Shown here: piece by piece, positions 30,730-41,594 of the stretch
Numbering within the stretch: position 1 is the stretch's first letter
Layout of the letters: each line of letters starts with the position of its first letter
NCBI GenBank assembly: GCA_036924085.1
Contig: JAVGWX010000019.1
Location: 13,257,196-13,321,195, forward strand
DNA length: 64,000 nt
From: Ariolimax columbianus
Lineage: Eukaryota; Mollusca; Gastropoda; Stylommatophora; Arionidae
Reading direction: 5' to 3'
Notes under the pieces: generated by a model
What the model was told of the DNA's origin: nothing
The model's database searches: none
Seen by the model: only the letters and a program-made list of their open reading frames with translations
Position numbers and translations under genes: made by a program

Positions 30730-31210
30730 ACCATGCACATGGCACCCTGTGAGTAGCCTTTCAGGGTGCACTTTTGGGTGCTGAATATGGTGATCTTGGG
30801 CTGCCCAAACTGCAAGATCCCCCTCTCTGCCTCGCTGGTGTAATCGAAAGGAATGCAAAAGCATGACAATTAGCACTAGCTCAGCTGCAGGAGTAGCCAG
30901 ACGGAGTTCGCAATTTAGAAACCATCCGCCTTAGGTGCTACAACCCCAGATTTTCTGTCTGGGTTTTCTCCTGTAGCCCTACCCTCTCTCGAGGTTTCCA
31001 GATGCTAGTTACTCGAGACAACCGATGATACTCTCATCGTCCCAAGACTAGCCAGCACTCTCTGGGACTTGTTGGTTTAAAATAAGAGTTCCTCTTCTCT
31101 TAGGCGAACTGCCTGAACAGGCTCACGAGCCTCGCCTACCCGGGTGTAGAGTCAGATTTTACTTTCTCTTAGATTGGCTGCCAGCCAAGGCTAATGAGCC
31201 CAATCTACCC
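30730..31210. other. chain of perfect hairpins, unknown element
   Basis: Consecutive inverted repeats: GCACCCTG/CAGGGTGC (30742-30769, 8 bp), GATCTT/AAGATC (30792-30819) with an inner GGG/CCC, CCCAGA/TCTGGG (30945-30963), TCTCGAG/CTCGAGA (30987-31018), CGATGA/TCATCG (31023-31039), GTCCCA/TGGGAC (31039-31068), TAGGCGA/TCGCCTA (about 31101-31138) and TAGATTGG/CCAATCTA (about 31170-31208). The last two are related units with different but complementary outer stems and the same inner GGCT-N4-AGCC hairpin. No coding potential is evident. The block lies between two TA arrays inside the 2.4-kb Ig intron. Confidence 0.55.
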
Positions 31211-31399
31211 GTCCAGTTAAGCCGCCGTGTACTCGGTATCGCTCCACAGCAGGCTCTGTAAGAAACAGGAGGCCACTCATGAAGGCGCTGGTTGGGACAC
31301 AATAATGTAGGAGAGGCCATTGTCATGGAAACTTGTGAACGGCAAGCCGAACGGCGATCTCTAATTCAGGAGAGAGACTATATCAGACGCTTCACTTTC

Positions 31400-31402
<3 letters not shown>

Positions 31403-31460
<58 letters not shown>
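31403..31460. repeat. (TA)n microsatellite
   Basis: Pure TA then (TATG)n. Confidence 0.97.
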
Positions 31461-31469
<9 letters not shown>

Positions 31470-31838
31470 GTGAATATATGCTTATTTTTGAAAATAAGAA
31501 CACCAGAAATGGCAGTAATGTGTTACCATACATATGTACCTGTTTTTGTCGCCTGTGCAAAATGTGTTGGCAAACTCTCTACGGCATTTTCTTAACGATT
31601 AAATAAAAATACATGAGTGATTATTTTGATTAGGAACAAAAGTGAAAGTTCCAGAAAAGTAGTATCCAAATATTTTATTTAGAACATAATGAAGTTAGCA
31701 CAAATGCTCTTGTGTTATAATGTTATTTATTTTTAAATGTGCGATTATTATTGACAAACAAATATTCACTGGTATAATCAAGTGATAAATTACAAATATC
31801 CATAGCATTTTCAATAATACGCATACACACACTTACAT

Positions 31839-31847
<9 letters not shown>

Positions 31848-31882
<35 letters not shown>
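31848..31882. repeat. (CA)n microsatellite
   Basis: About 16 CA units. Confidence 0.95.
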
Positions 31883-31884
<2 letters not shown>

Positions 31885-31929
31885 CACATACACGATTGCT
31901 AGTCAGGAAATATTTCACACATAGGAATT

Positions 31930-32115
31930 TTTTTTTAAACAACATGGAATGAACTTGAGCACAATTTATTGTCACACTTACATCGCCCCCTTACTTCATA
32001 ACATAATTTCCATCAACATTGAAATCTTTTTGTCATAGCTTCATCAGTGCACCACAAGTCTTTGGTCTGCTGCCTTATCCACATTTGCACTTCACGTTAG
32101 CGTTCATCGTCAAGG
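31930..32115 (-). pseudogene. possible mariner-like transposase C-terminal fragment
   Basis: The minus strand reads L-M-K-L then D-F-N-V-D-G-N-Y-V-M-K followed by a stop, resembling the C-terminal Y-D-K-C-L-N-x-x-G-D-Y-V-E-K motif of mariner/Tc1 transposases. No inverted repeat or catalytic region was found nearby. Confidence 0.4.
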
Positions 32116-32164
32116 TGGGATACTGCATTATAGTCTAGACGAAAACATGTGATTCCCCAATCAC

Positions 32165-32300
32165 TCAGGGACTCAGTGATATTGATGTAAGGTATCCACC
32201 TCGGGTGCCGGCAGTCGTGGGTTTGAATCACGGTGAAACCCATCATTGTATTCCCAAAGATCGTCTGGTAAAAAACTACTCAAATTATGTATACATTTTT
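32165..32300 (+). repeat. possible tRNA-derived SINE head
   Basis: A B-box-like GGGTTTGAATCAC lies within a CGTG/CACG stem-loop, about 40 bp after an A-box-like stretch. No full cloverleaf or tail was defined. Confidence 0.35.
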
Positions 32301-32494
32301 TCAGACATAGTAAGCCGAAGGGAATGTTTAATACTTACGACGGATAGCCGTCAGTTACATTGACAACATGAAACTTTTTTAAATACCATGATTGCAAGTA
32401 AGTAGAATTTGCACCGTCTCACCAAATAGAAATAGGCTGGTAAGAAATAATTGCAGACATTATTAAATGTATTTTAATAAAGAGCTTCTCCTAC

Positions 32495-32712
32495 CGTGTA
32501 ATTATAGTCTACACCTAGTTTTTTCCCAACTGCTCGATATTCTGCAATAGCAGTGTAGTTGGCGTCCGTTTTCAATTTTCTAGAAATATGCAACACGTGT
32601 GTGGCTAGGAAACTTGTTTCTGTGATCGCCACGCGATTTGCATCACATATGATAGAGAATGTCTCACCTTCTGATATTGTCTCTCTGGTTACAATTACTT
32701 GCGGACAGCTTG
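32495..32712 (-). CDS. Ig-like domain 2, first-half exon (a2)
   Basis: 218-nt exon: acceptor CTCCACAG ends at 32713 and the donor GTAGGAG follows 32495. It enters in phase 1 and leaves in phase 0. It encodes S-C-P-Q-V-I-V-T, then F-S-I-I-C-D-A-N-R-V and, near the end, D-Y-N-Y-T. With exon b2 it makes a domain of about 140 residues with Cys at S-C-P, I-I-C, Q-C-S-D and Y-K-C, so a canonical B-F pair and a probable extra disulfide. The intron just upstream (AATGAAACAACTCAGA) is also similar to that of exon a1, which supports tandem duplication. Confidence 0.85.
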
Positions 32713-32756
32713 CTGTGGAGAGGAATGAAACAACTCAGAGAATATATAAATGGTAA

Positions 32757-33275
32757 ACATATATTCTGGCAAGATAAACGGTTAGCACTACGCACGAAAA
32801 TCAGATTAATGCGTACACTGGTCCTGTCAATATTTCTCTATGCGTGTGAGACATGAACAGTTACAGCTGACCTTCAACGAAGGATACAGGCCTTGGAGAT
32901 GAGATGTTTCCGAAGACTTTTAAACGTCACGTACAAGGATCGAGTTACAAACGAGGAAATCCGAAATAGAATTTCGACGGCAATAGGGCCTTTCGAACAT
33001 CTTTTCGCAACTGTCAAAAGAATGAAACTCACTTGGTACGGTCACATATCGAGATCAAATGGTCTTGCAAACACAATCCCCCACGGGAAGGTGCATGGCA
33101 GACGACGAAGAGGCCGGCCCAAAAAGAGATGGGAAGACAACATAAAAGAATGAACCAGTCTCCGACCAGAGGAGTCACAGGCAGCGGCTTCTGACAGAGA
33201 GGGATGGCGTGGAGTTGTGAGGATGTCTTCATGTGTGCCCCAACGACCTCACCGGTTACGGGATGACCTGACCTG
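32757..33275 (+). pseudogene. RTE-like retrotransposon 3' end with (TGACC)n tail
   Basis: Plus-strand frames give F-W-Q-D-K-R-L-A-L-R-T-K, L-S-I-F-L-Y-A-C-E-T (then a Trp-to-stop), E-M-R-C-F-R-R-L-L-N-V-T-Y-K-D-R-V-T-N, W-Y-G-H-I-S-R-S-N-G and G-R-P-K-K-R-W-E-D-N-I-K-E, ending in C-V-P-Q-R-P-H and a TGACC pentanucleotide tail at 33260-33280. It is the same family as 48815-49670. It inserted about 45 bp upstream of exon a2. Confidence 0.88.
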
Positions 33276-33554
33276 ACCTGAAACATATATACATAGGTCG
33301 GCACTATTAGAACAACAGTGGTATTTGTAAGGCATTTAGAAAAATAAACATGAAATTATTTCAATTTTGGGGAGTTTTGGGGTTGTTTTTTGTTTTTTTT
33401 CGTTGCCCATGCCTTATTTCTCTATTCCTCAAGGCGGTGTGCGTTGCACTGTGGTTTTTATTTTGCGCCTGTCGACCCAATCCATCCACTTTAGCATGCA
33501 ATTTTATATAAGTGTCTGCGTCCTCCTGCATTTTCTAAGGGTTTGCTTCCCAGG

Positions 33555-33640
33555 GGTAACGGCCGATACTGTGATGGTGATCGAACCCAGCTGCTTCTGG
33601 TCGTGAGCCGTGTCACTAGCCCACGCAATTCCCATTCTTT
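33555..33640 (-). repeat. tRNA-derived SINE-like element
   Basis: Minus strand contains an A-box-like GGGCTAGTGACACGGC and, at suitable spacing, a B-box-like GGGTTCGATCACC. The downstream sequence lacks an obvious tail. It is not a plausible functional tRNA gene because no aminoacyl stem forms. Confidence 0.5.
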
Positions 33641-33720
33641 CCATAACCATATTGTTTTAAAATGGGGTTTATGTTTCTGTTGTCATAGTTAGTATAATAC
33701 ATTCGTATAAGGGATAATGG

Positions 33721-36106
33721 AGAACATTAAAGAAAAGGAAATCTCCCGGAAAAGACGGGATAACAAACGAAATGCTGATGGGGCTGGGCAAAACAGCGAT
33801 GAGGAAACTGCTATCGGTCCTGAACCAAAGCTGGAAAAGGAGAATTGTACCCCAGGCATGGAAAGACGCAATACTGGTACCAGTACCAAAAACAGGAAAG
33901 GACAAAACAGATCTAAATGGATACAGGCCCATCAGCCTACTGACCTGTGTCGGCAAGCTGATGGAACGGATGATAAACACCAGACTGATGTGGCATCTGG
34001 AAGAAAAACGAATAGTAATTCCACAGCAAGCCGGCTTTAGACAGCACCGATCCACTGAGGACAAGGTCATCCTCATAGCCCAGGAGATAGAAGATGCCTA
34101 CCAGGCACAGAAACACACAGTAGCTGTTTGGGTGGATCTGGAAAAGGCATTTGACAAAGTCTGGAAAGACGGACTTAGAGTCAAGCTAAGAAGAAATGAT
34201 GTTTGTGGGAAAATGTACAAGTGGATCAACCACTACCTCAAACAAAGAACGGCCAGAGTCCAAGTACAAGGGCAGATGAGCAAAAAGGTGACACTCGAGC
34301 AGGGAGTACCCCAAGGGGGAGTACTGTCACCCCCACTCTTCCTGGTATATATAAACGATATTACAGAGAATATAAAAAGAAGAGTCCATAGCTCAATGTT
34401 TGCAGACGATCTGGCTATGTGGACCTCTGAAAAGAATCTCACCATAGCAAGAAATCGGATGCAGACGGCCCTAACATCGCTGGAAGAGTGGGCGAACTCA
34501 TGGCTGGTCAAAATAAACGAGGAGAAAACCACATGCACAATATTCTCGCTTTCATTAAAACCCCAAAAGACCAAATTAAGTCTTAATGGCAAATTCCTGC
34601 AGCCAAACGACAACCCAACCTATCTGGGAGTCACATTTGATCGGCGCATGACATGGAAAAGTCAGATTGAGAGAAACCGAATGAGAGCCAGAGAATGAAT
34701 GGCAATCATGAGGAAACTTGCTGGCACAAGCTGGGGAGCAGACGAAGGCATACTAAAGAAACTGTACACTGGAAGAGTGAGACCAGTTCTCGAGTATGGC
34801 ATTGCGGCATGGACAACAGCAGCGAAGGCGAACTTCGATAAAGTTTGCAAACTTCAAAACCAAGCCATGAGAATTATAACAGGAGGCATGAAGTCAACGC
34901 CAATTGTAGAACTTGAAAAGATTACAAAACTGCAATCCATGACCGATAGAAGAGACTGCAGAGCCCAGCTGCAGTCAGAGAAACTCCGAAGACTGACCGA
35001 CCATCCAATGCACCAGAGACTAAACAATTTGGGAAATGGGAAACTAAAGCGGAGAAACTTTGCAGAAATAGACAAAGCAAAGATGCACGAAGATCCCATA
35101 AACGCACTAACAACACCAAAACCCATCACTACTGTACGAAAACCTACCTGGAGGCAGGATATATTTCCAGAGGTGGTAGAAAATATACCAGGTATTGGAA
35201 ACAAAAACTGGCAGACTGAAAAAGAAAGGAGAGATACTACACTAAGCTTCATATCGAAAAGCTACCCAAGCATGGACTGGACCCATGCATACACCGACGG
35301 TTCTGTAACAAACACTACACAGAACGGAGGGGCAGGAGCATTCCTGAACCTACCAAATGGCAGAATAATAACACTGTCATTCGCTACTGGTAAGTACACA
35401 AGCAATTTCAAAGCGGAGGCAGAGGCACTGAGGGCGGTAGTGGAAGAAATGGTGACACACAATGAAAATGAAAGCCATATAGTCCTGCTTACAGATCCTC
35501 TCGCCGTAGTCACAGCGCTAAAAAGCCAGAAAAACACTGAGCTTAATGACTTAAGAGCAGCACTCTGCAAACTGTGAACAGCAGTCCGCACCAAAAAGGG
35601 TAGTGGTACAGTGGGTCCCATCACACTGCAACATCCAAGGCAACGAGGAGGCAGACAGACTGGCAAAAAAAGGTGCAAGACTACCACAAACATATACCAG
35701 TATGACGTACGAAGAGTCAAAACGGCTTATCAAAGCCAGATACATGACCAAAGGGGAAACCGAACATACTGGTTACACCAAAAACGATGCCTATTACCAG
35801 TTGAACCGAAGAGAGCAGGTCGTTGTCTTCAGACTTCGCACTGGCCACAATAGACTGAGGTACCACCTATTCAACAAACTGAAGATAGGTGGTACCGACG
35901 AATGCCCGTGCGGTACTGGTAAAATGACCGCTGAACATCGTCTGCAGAACTGCCCGACATACGAGGATCAGAGAGAGCAGATGTGGCCATCACCAGTGGA
36001 ACTGCAAGACAAGCTCTATGGCAGTGGCGACAGCCTCAGGATGACCGCCGCTTTTTTCGAAAGAATAATGGTTACTGTCTGACTGCGTACGAAGAAGAAG
36101 AAGAAG

Positions 36107-36135
<29 letters not shown>
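33721..36135 (+). mobile_element. Family A retrotransposon, 5'-truncated copy 4
   Basis: 2.4 kb, beginning at the RT segment (A-x-K-x-x-K-E-I-S-R-K-R-R region, frame-equivalent to K-K-R-K-S-P-G-K-D-G) and ending in a long (GAA)n tail. A perfect 16-bp target duplication GTATAAGGGATAATGG lies at 33705-33720 and 36136-36151. Lesions relative to copy 2: an A-to-T change creating TGA at 34696-34698, and an insertion near 35575 that gives a stop and frameshift in RNase H. Confidence 0.95.
33772..36082 (+). pseudogene. Family A RT-RNase H (copy 4), interrupted twice
   Basis: Three consecutive open segments (33772-34698, 34699-35577, 35603-36082) carry RT with F-A-D-D, the thumb, RNase H (Y-T-D-G-S; L-L-T-D-P; S-H-C-N) and the C-terminal C-P-C-G-T-G/H-R-L-Q-N-C motif. 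The endonuclease and the first part of RT are absent. Divergence from copies 1 and 2 is a little higher than between those two. Confidence 0.9.
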
Positions 36136-36138
<3 letters not shown>

Positions 36139-36151
36139 TAAGGGATAATGG

Positions 36152-36412
36152 TTTCACTAGTGTCACTCTGAGCAGGAGCGACTGGTCAATGACAATCCCA
36201 TATGCATCAATCCAGACCAATACAGGACCATCATGACTGCGCGGGGATGACTTCGGGATGCAAGAACACCCCACTCGTCCGCTGGTCACTTTGTAACGAA
36301 ACTACACGACTTGAATTTAAGAATAGTTGTCTACAGACTCTACAGAGTTTTCTGACGGTTAATGAGGTTGAGAAGTAAAGCACTTGCCTACCAAAGCGAT
36401 TAACATAAAGTA
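36152..36412. other. unassigned sequence
   Basis: Target DNA between Family A copy 4 and the 67-bp array; nothing recognised. Confidence 0.4.
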
Positions 36413-36413
36413 T

Positions 36414-37105
36414 CGGAAGAGTGTCTGAGTATATCTCTCTATTTGACCCTATCCTCTGGTTGTTCTGTCCAGAGACTGGTTGGAAGATTGTCTGAGTATA
36501 TCTCTCTATTTGACATTATCCTCTGGTTGTTCTCTCCAGAGACTGGTTGGAAGATTGTCTGAGTATATCTCTCTATTTGACCTTATCCTCTGGTTGTTCT
36601 CTCCAGAGACTGGTTGGAAGATTGTCTGAGTATATCTCTCTATTTGACCCTATCCTCTGGTTGTTCTCTCCAGAGACTGGTTGGAAGATTGTCTGAGTAT
36701 ATCTCTCTATTTGACCCTATCCTCTGGTTGTTCTGTCCAGAGACTGGTTGGAAGATTGTCTGAGTATATCTCTCTATTTGACCCTATCCTCTGGTTGCTC
36801 TGTCCAGAGACCGGTTGGAAGATTGTCTGAGTATATCTCTCTATTCGACCCTATCCTCTGGTTGCACTGTCCAGAAACTGGTTGTAAGGTTGAATATATT
36901 GCTCTATTTGACCATATCCTCTGGTTGATCAGTCCGGAGATTAGTTGTAAGATTGTCTGAGTATATCTCTCTATGTAACCATATCCTCTGGTTGATCAGA
37001 CTGGAGACTAGTTGTAAGGTTGTCTGAGTATATCTCTCTATTTGACCCTATCCTCTGGTTGATCAGTCCAGAGACTGGGTGTAAGATTGAGTATATCTCT
37101 CCAAT
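36414..37105. repeat. 67-bp tandem array, about 10 units
   Basis: Unit GATTGTCTGAGTATATCTCT... to ...CCAGAGACTGGTTGGAA. The first six units are nearly identical and the last four are more diverged. The final unit runs directly into the 3' end of the RTE-like ORF on the minus strand, and the ORF end itself (minus-strand CAGAGGATATGATCAATTGG) resembles part of the unit (CAGAGGATAGGGTCAAATAG). The array therefore seems to have grown from the retrotransposon's 3' end. Confidence 0.93.
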
Positions 37106-37981
37106 TGATCATATCCTCTGCAGCTCTCTTGATTTCAGCATATGCTCGCAATTTAATGCCCCCGCATGCTTGTGATGTAAAATTGATTCTTGGACGCCTT
37201 GGTCCTCTCTTTCCGTGAATCTTTCCTAGTATCTTCTGTAGAATACAGTAATGTCTCATTTTGTGACAGACGTTTTTGTTTCATATGAAAACATTGTCAT
37301 TTTTCGCCCACTTCATTGAGTACGTTGTCATTGTATCTTCTTTCTGTCCAACTCACTCTTTCCATTCTACGAAAGCACCACATTTCAAACGCTTCCAATC
37401 TTTTTTCATCTTTCTTAGCTATAGTCCATGTTTCATCCCAGACAGTGGAACTGACAATATATGAGTGTTCTTTGAGGTTAGCAATTGTTCTTTTTCTCCG
37501 AAGCCGTTTTTGCTATTGCAATCCTTGATTTATGTCTCAATGCGGGCATCTTCTGTATAGTTTGGCCCAATTATGTAAAGTAATGTACTTGTTCGATTAT
37601 TACTTCATTGATTGTCACATTCGTGTGTCAACGTTGCTTGGATATTACCATAGTCTGTGCCTTCGATGAAGTTATTGTCTTGCCAAACTCATTGGCTGTG
37701 ATATTCATTCTTTCAAGCAGCATTTGCAAAATTTGCTACTGATTCTCCCACTATCGCTTGGTCACCGGCAAGTTTGATGGCATTAACTTTCATACCATTA
37801 ACTTTGACACCACTATTACAACTCTGCATAACCTTGTCCATCATCATCTCTGTATATGCGTTATAGAGACTGTGTAAGCAAGCAGCCCTGTCGTATCACA
37901 TGTCTTATTTAAAAGGAATTCGTTAGACCGTCTGTGATTGAAATAATCGCCTCTTGATTTTTATACAGGTTCTGAATTAAC
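37106..37981 (-). pseudogene. decayed RTE-like element, 3' part
   Basis: Minus strand: residual palm (I-R-H-V-I-R-Q-G-C, L-A-G-D-Q-A-I-V in place of the Y-A-D-D-T-V-I block), F-E-M-W-C-F-R-R-M-E-R-V-S-W, and the C-terminal I-L-G-K-I-H-G-K-R-G-P-R-R-P-R, E-I-K-R-A-A-E-D-M-I-N-W-R. It is interrupted by Family A copy 5; its preceding part is at 39825-39930. Confidence 0.82.
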
Positions 37982-37996
37982 TTAATGAGTGTTCTT

Positions 37997-39809
37997 CTTC
38001 TTCTTCTTCTTCTTCGTACGCATTAACCATTATTTTTTCGAAAAAAGTTCATCCTGAGGCTGTCGACACTGCCAGAGAGCTTCTCTTGTGGTTCCACTGG
38101 TGATGCCAACATCTGCTCTCTCTGATCCTCGTATGTCGGGCAGTTCTGCAGCAAATGCTCAGCGGTCATTTTCTCTGTACCACACGGGCATTCGTCGGTA
38201 CCACCTATCTTCAATTTGTTGAATAGGTGGTACCTCAGTCTTGTGTGGCCAGTGCGAAGTTTGAAGACAACGACCTGCTCTCTACTGTTCAACTGGTAAT
38301 ATGCATCGTTTTTGGTGTAGCCGGTATGTTCAGTTTCCCATTTGATCATGTATCTGGCTTTAATAAGCCGTTTTGACTCTTCGTAGGTCATAATAGTATA
38401 TGTTTGTGGTAGTCTTGCACCTTTTTTTGCCAGTCTGTCTGCCTCCTCGTTGCCTTGGATGTTGCAGTGTGATGGGACCCACTGTACCACTAACCTTTTT
38501 GGTGCGGACTGCTGGCATAGTTGACAGAGTGCTGCTCTTAAGTCATTAAGATCAGTGTTTTTCTGGCTTTTTAGCGCTGTGACTACGGCCAGAGCATCTG
38601 TAAGCAGGACTATATGGCTTTCATTTTCTGTATGTGTCACCATTTCTTCCTCAGTGCCTCTGCCTCCGCTCTGAAATTGCTTGTGTACTTACCAGTAGCG
38701 AATGACAGTGTTATTTTTCTGCCATTTGGTAGGTTCAGGAATGCTCCTGCCCCTCCGTTCTGTGTAGTGTCTGTTACAGAACCGTCGGTGTATGCATGGG
38801 TCCGGTCCATGCTTTGGTAGTTTTTCGATATAAAGCTTAGGGTAGTATCTCTCCTTTCTTTTTCAGTCTGCCAGTTTTTGTTTCCAATAATAATGGTATA
38901 ATTTCTACCACCTCTGGAAATATATCCTGCCTCCAGGTTGAATTTTCGTACAGTAGTGATGGGATTTGGTGTTGTTAGTGCGTTTATGGGATCTTCGTGC
39001 ATCTTTGCTTTGGCTATTTCTGCAAAGTTTCTCCTCTTTAGTTTCACAGTTCCCAAATTGTTTAGTCTCTGGTGCATTGGGTGGTTAGTCAGTCTTCGCA
39101 GTTTCTCTGACTGCAGATGGGCTCTGCAGTCTCTTCTATCGGTCATGGGTTTGCAGCTTTGTAATCTTTTCAAGTTCTACAATTGGCGTTGACTTCATGC
39201 CTCCTGTTATAACTCTCATCGCTTGGTTTTGAAGTCTGCTAACTTTATCGAAGTTCGCCGTTGCTGCTGTTGTCCATGCCGAAATGCCATACTCGAGAAC
39301 TGGTCTAACTCTTCCAGTGTACAGTTTCTTTAGTATACCTTCGTCTGCTCCCCAGCTTGTGCCAGCTAGTTTCCTCATGATTGCCATTCTTTCTCTGGCT
39401 CTCATTCGGTTTCTCTCGATCTGACTTTTCCATGTCATGCGACTTTCAAATGTGACTCCCAGATAGGTTGGGTTGTCGTTTGGCTGCAGCAATTTGCCAT
39501 TTAGACTTAATTTGGTGTTTTGTGGTTTGATTGAAAGCGAGAATATTGTGCTTGTGGTTTTCTCCTCGTTTATTTTGACCAGCCATGAGTTCGTCCACTC
39601 TTCCAGCGATGTTAGGGCCTGCTGCATCCGATTTCTTGCTATGGTGAAATTCGTTTCAGAGGTCCACATAGCCAGATCGTCTGCAAACATTGAGCTATGG
39701 ACTCTTCTTGTTATATTCTCTGTAACGTCGTTTATATAAACCAGGAAGAGTGTGGGTGACAGTACTCCCCTTTGGTGTACTCCCTGCTCGAGTGTCACCT
39801 TTTTGCTCA
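37997..39809 (-). mobile_element. Family A retrotransposon, 5'-truncated copy 5
   Basis: Minus-strand insertion of about 1.8 kb starting at the RT M-S-K-K-V-T-L-E-Q-G block and ending in (GAA)n. A direct repeat TTAATGAGTGTTCTT lies at 37982-37996 and 39810-39824 (13-15 bp, depending on how much of CTT is tail). It sits inside an RTE-like pseudogene whose reading continues across the site. Frameshifts near 39150 and 38640 and a damaged C-terminus make it inactive. Confidence 0.93.
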
Positions 39810-39810
39810 T
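38023..39810 (-). pseudogene. Family A RT-RNase H (copy 5), frameshifted
   Basis: Three open pieces (39810-39136, 39173-38637, 38643-38023) cover the RT palm (F-A-D-D), thumb, RNase H (Y-T-D-G-S; L-L-T-D-A; S-H-C-N) and C-terminal C-P-C-G-T-E...H-L-L-Q-N-C. The terminal residues are altered by a small deletion. Confidence 0.88.
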
Positions 39811-39824
39811 TAATGAGTGTTCTT

Positions 39825-39912
39825 TCTATAACTATTTTTTGCAGGATCTGAAAGAGTTTGTTCCATGGGACTCGGTCAAACGATTTCTCGTAGTCATACA
39901 TATTTATACATC

Positions 39913-39930
<18 letters not shown>
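39825..39930 (-). pseudogene. RTE-like RT fragment upstream of the copy 5 insertion
   Basis: Minus strand: D-Y-E-K-S-F-D-R-V-P-W-N-K-L-F-Q-I-L, the RT motif A region, followed by the copy 5 insertion site. Its upstream side is cut by a TA microsatellite at 39919-39943. Confidence 0.85.
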
Positions 39931-39947
<17 letters not shown>

Positions 39948-39959
39948 TCAGTCCGCTGA

Positions 39960-41590
39960 GATTTTTTGACATGAATCGTCCATACAAAACAATTCTTTGT
40001 TAAGAGCGGCTATACACGGCGCCTAACTGGCTGCTAGTCTACTTAGCTCTAGTGACTCTAATTGACTCTATTAAGATGGACACGCACATCGATTACATGG
40101 TTAAACCACCTTCCTGAAAATGGCTGCATAAAACTCCGTAAAGTTAGTTTTTTAAATCAGTGTAAATACGTTAAATTAATTTTAATGGCAGGCTGCAGTG
40201 TTTTGATTCTGATTCACCTTTCAAGCACGATCATGCCGGTGCCCAATTATTGCTACAGGTGTATTAAAGGTTAGGTTTGCATGTGTGATAACTGCTTCTT
40301 AGCTGTAACCAGTTAGACAAATACCATGGTATATACCAAGTTTAATGATAAACGACTAGGGGAGATGCATTAGCATGGGTTTTTTCTGTGCAATGATTTT
40401 ACGTGCCACATTTCAAAAGTTGTAGATTTGGATTTATGTTACATTTTGTTTGTTCAGTTATGTTTATTGTTTGTTGTTATTGTTGGGAATATACGTGTGT
40501 CATGTTTTTAACAGAACATTATATATCTGTATTTTTCTCCACTTACTTTTTCAACGATGTTATTTTGTTCATAATAACAGTCTCTTCTAACTGGACACTT
40601 CATATAAACATTTTCAGAATTAACATGTTTCTGATGTATTCCCATAATTCCTAATTTCCGAACTGGAAACCCGTAAGACATCCTCGTGTGGAAAGAATAA
40701 GAACATACAATGAAACTTGTAAACACATGACACGTGTGTATCAATTAAGCATAATTGTTATCGTTGTTAACGGATATCGGCAAACATTAAGAGATCAAAC
40801 TGCATATCAAAACGTTTGGAGCGATTGTTATATATCAGAAATATTCTCACCAGATATCTACGGCAACATAAATACTTTGATGCTAACCTTAGTCTATACA
40901 AGTCTAGAGATTTTATTGTTATCAGCTTGCAGATGCATATCAGATTAAAGAAATAGAATTACCGAGGTAACGACAGCTCTATAGAAAGATATGCTGACTT
41001 GTGGAAACACTTTCATGTCTACATGATCTATTTAATTATGAAAAGAAAAATACATTACAATTCATTGTCTTCAAATAAACAAACACACATTTATGGTTCT
41101 ACCAATATGTGCCAAGAAGGTTACATGTGAAACTTTTGACTAAAAATCGTTGTCCCCTTTTTTAGACATCCTATTAAAAACATCGAGATGGGACAACTTG
41201 CACGTTCGTCACATTATGAGATAGATGATTGAAAAAAGGGCCAACATAGATGATGAGTAGTTGGTGGCCTAACGGATAGCATGCTGGTATCTTGAAAAAA
41301 AGGGATGAGTTAGAGATCTTGGTAAGAGATAAGTTATGTCTGCCTGAGAACCAAACATAGTTTATTGACTGCATGGGCAAGTGCCCTGTCTTCCTGAACT
41401 CAATAGCACCTAACGATGATTTACATGGTGACAGTTAAAGCGTCAATGTAATTTCAGGAACAGGTTTTAAATACAGCGAATAGTTACAATCATGATTGAG
41501 AAAACGGACACTATTGAGCCAAGTACTTCTGGAGTCTGTTATAAGACATGTTGCTTAGATGTACGAGATTCCATAGTTACGATACGCATA
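39960..41590. other. intronic sequence, nothing coding seen
   Basis: No gene or RNA recognised. Two minor points: 40340-40490 resembles 25220-25400, and GTGGCCTAACGGATAGCATG at about 41265 looks like the A-box of a tRNA-derived SINE but has no convincing B box. Confidence 0.45.
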
Positions 41591-41594
41591 TGAC

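Noticed and set aside
30851..30863. Third occurrence of GAATGCAAAAGCA as a related insertion site
   Set aside because: No rDNA or Family A sequence adjoins it; kept only as a warning that the 13-mer may recur by chance.
33555..33640. Functional tRNA gene
   Set aside because: A- and B-box-like motifs exist but no aminoacyl stem or anticodon arm can be formed; more likely a SINE.
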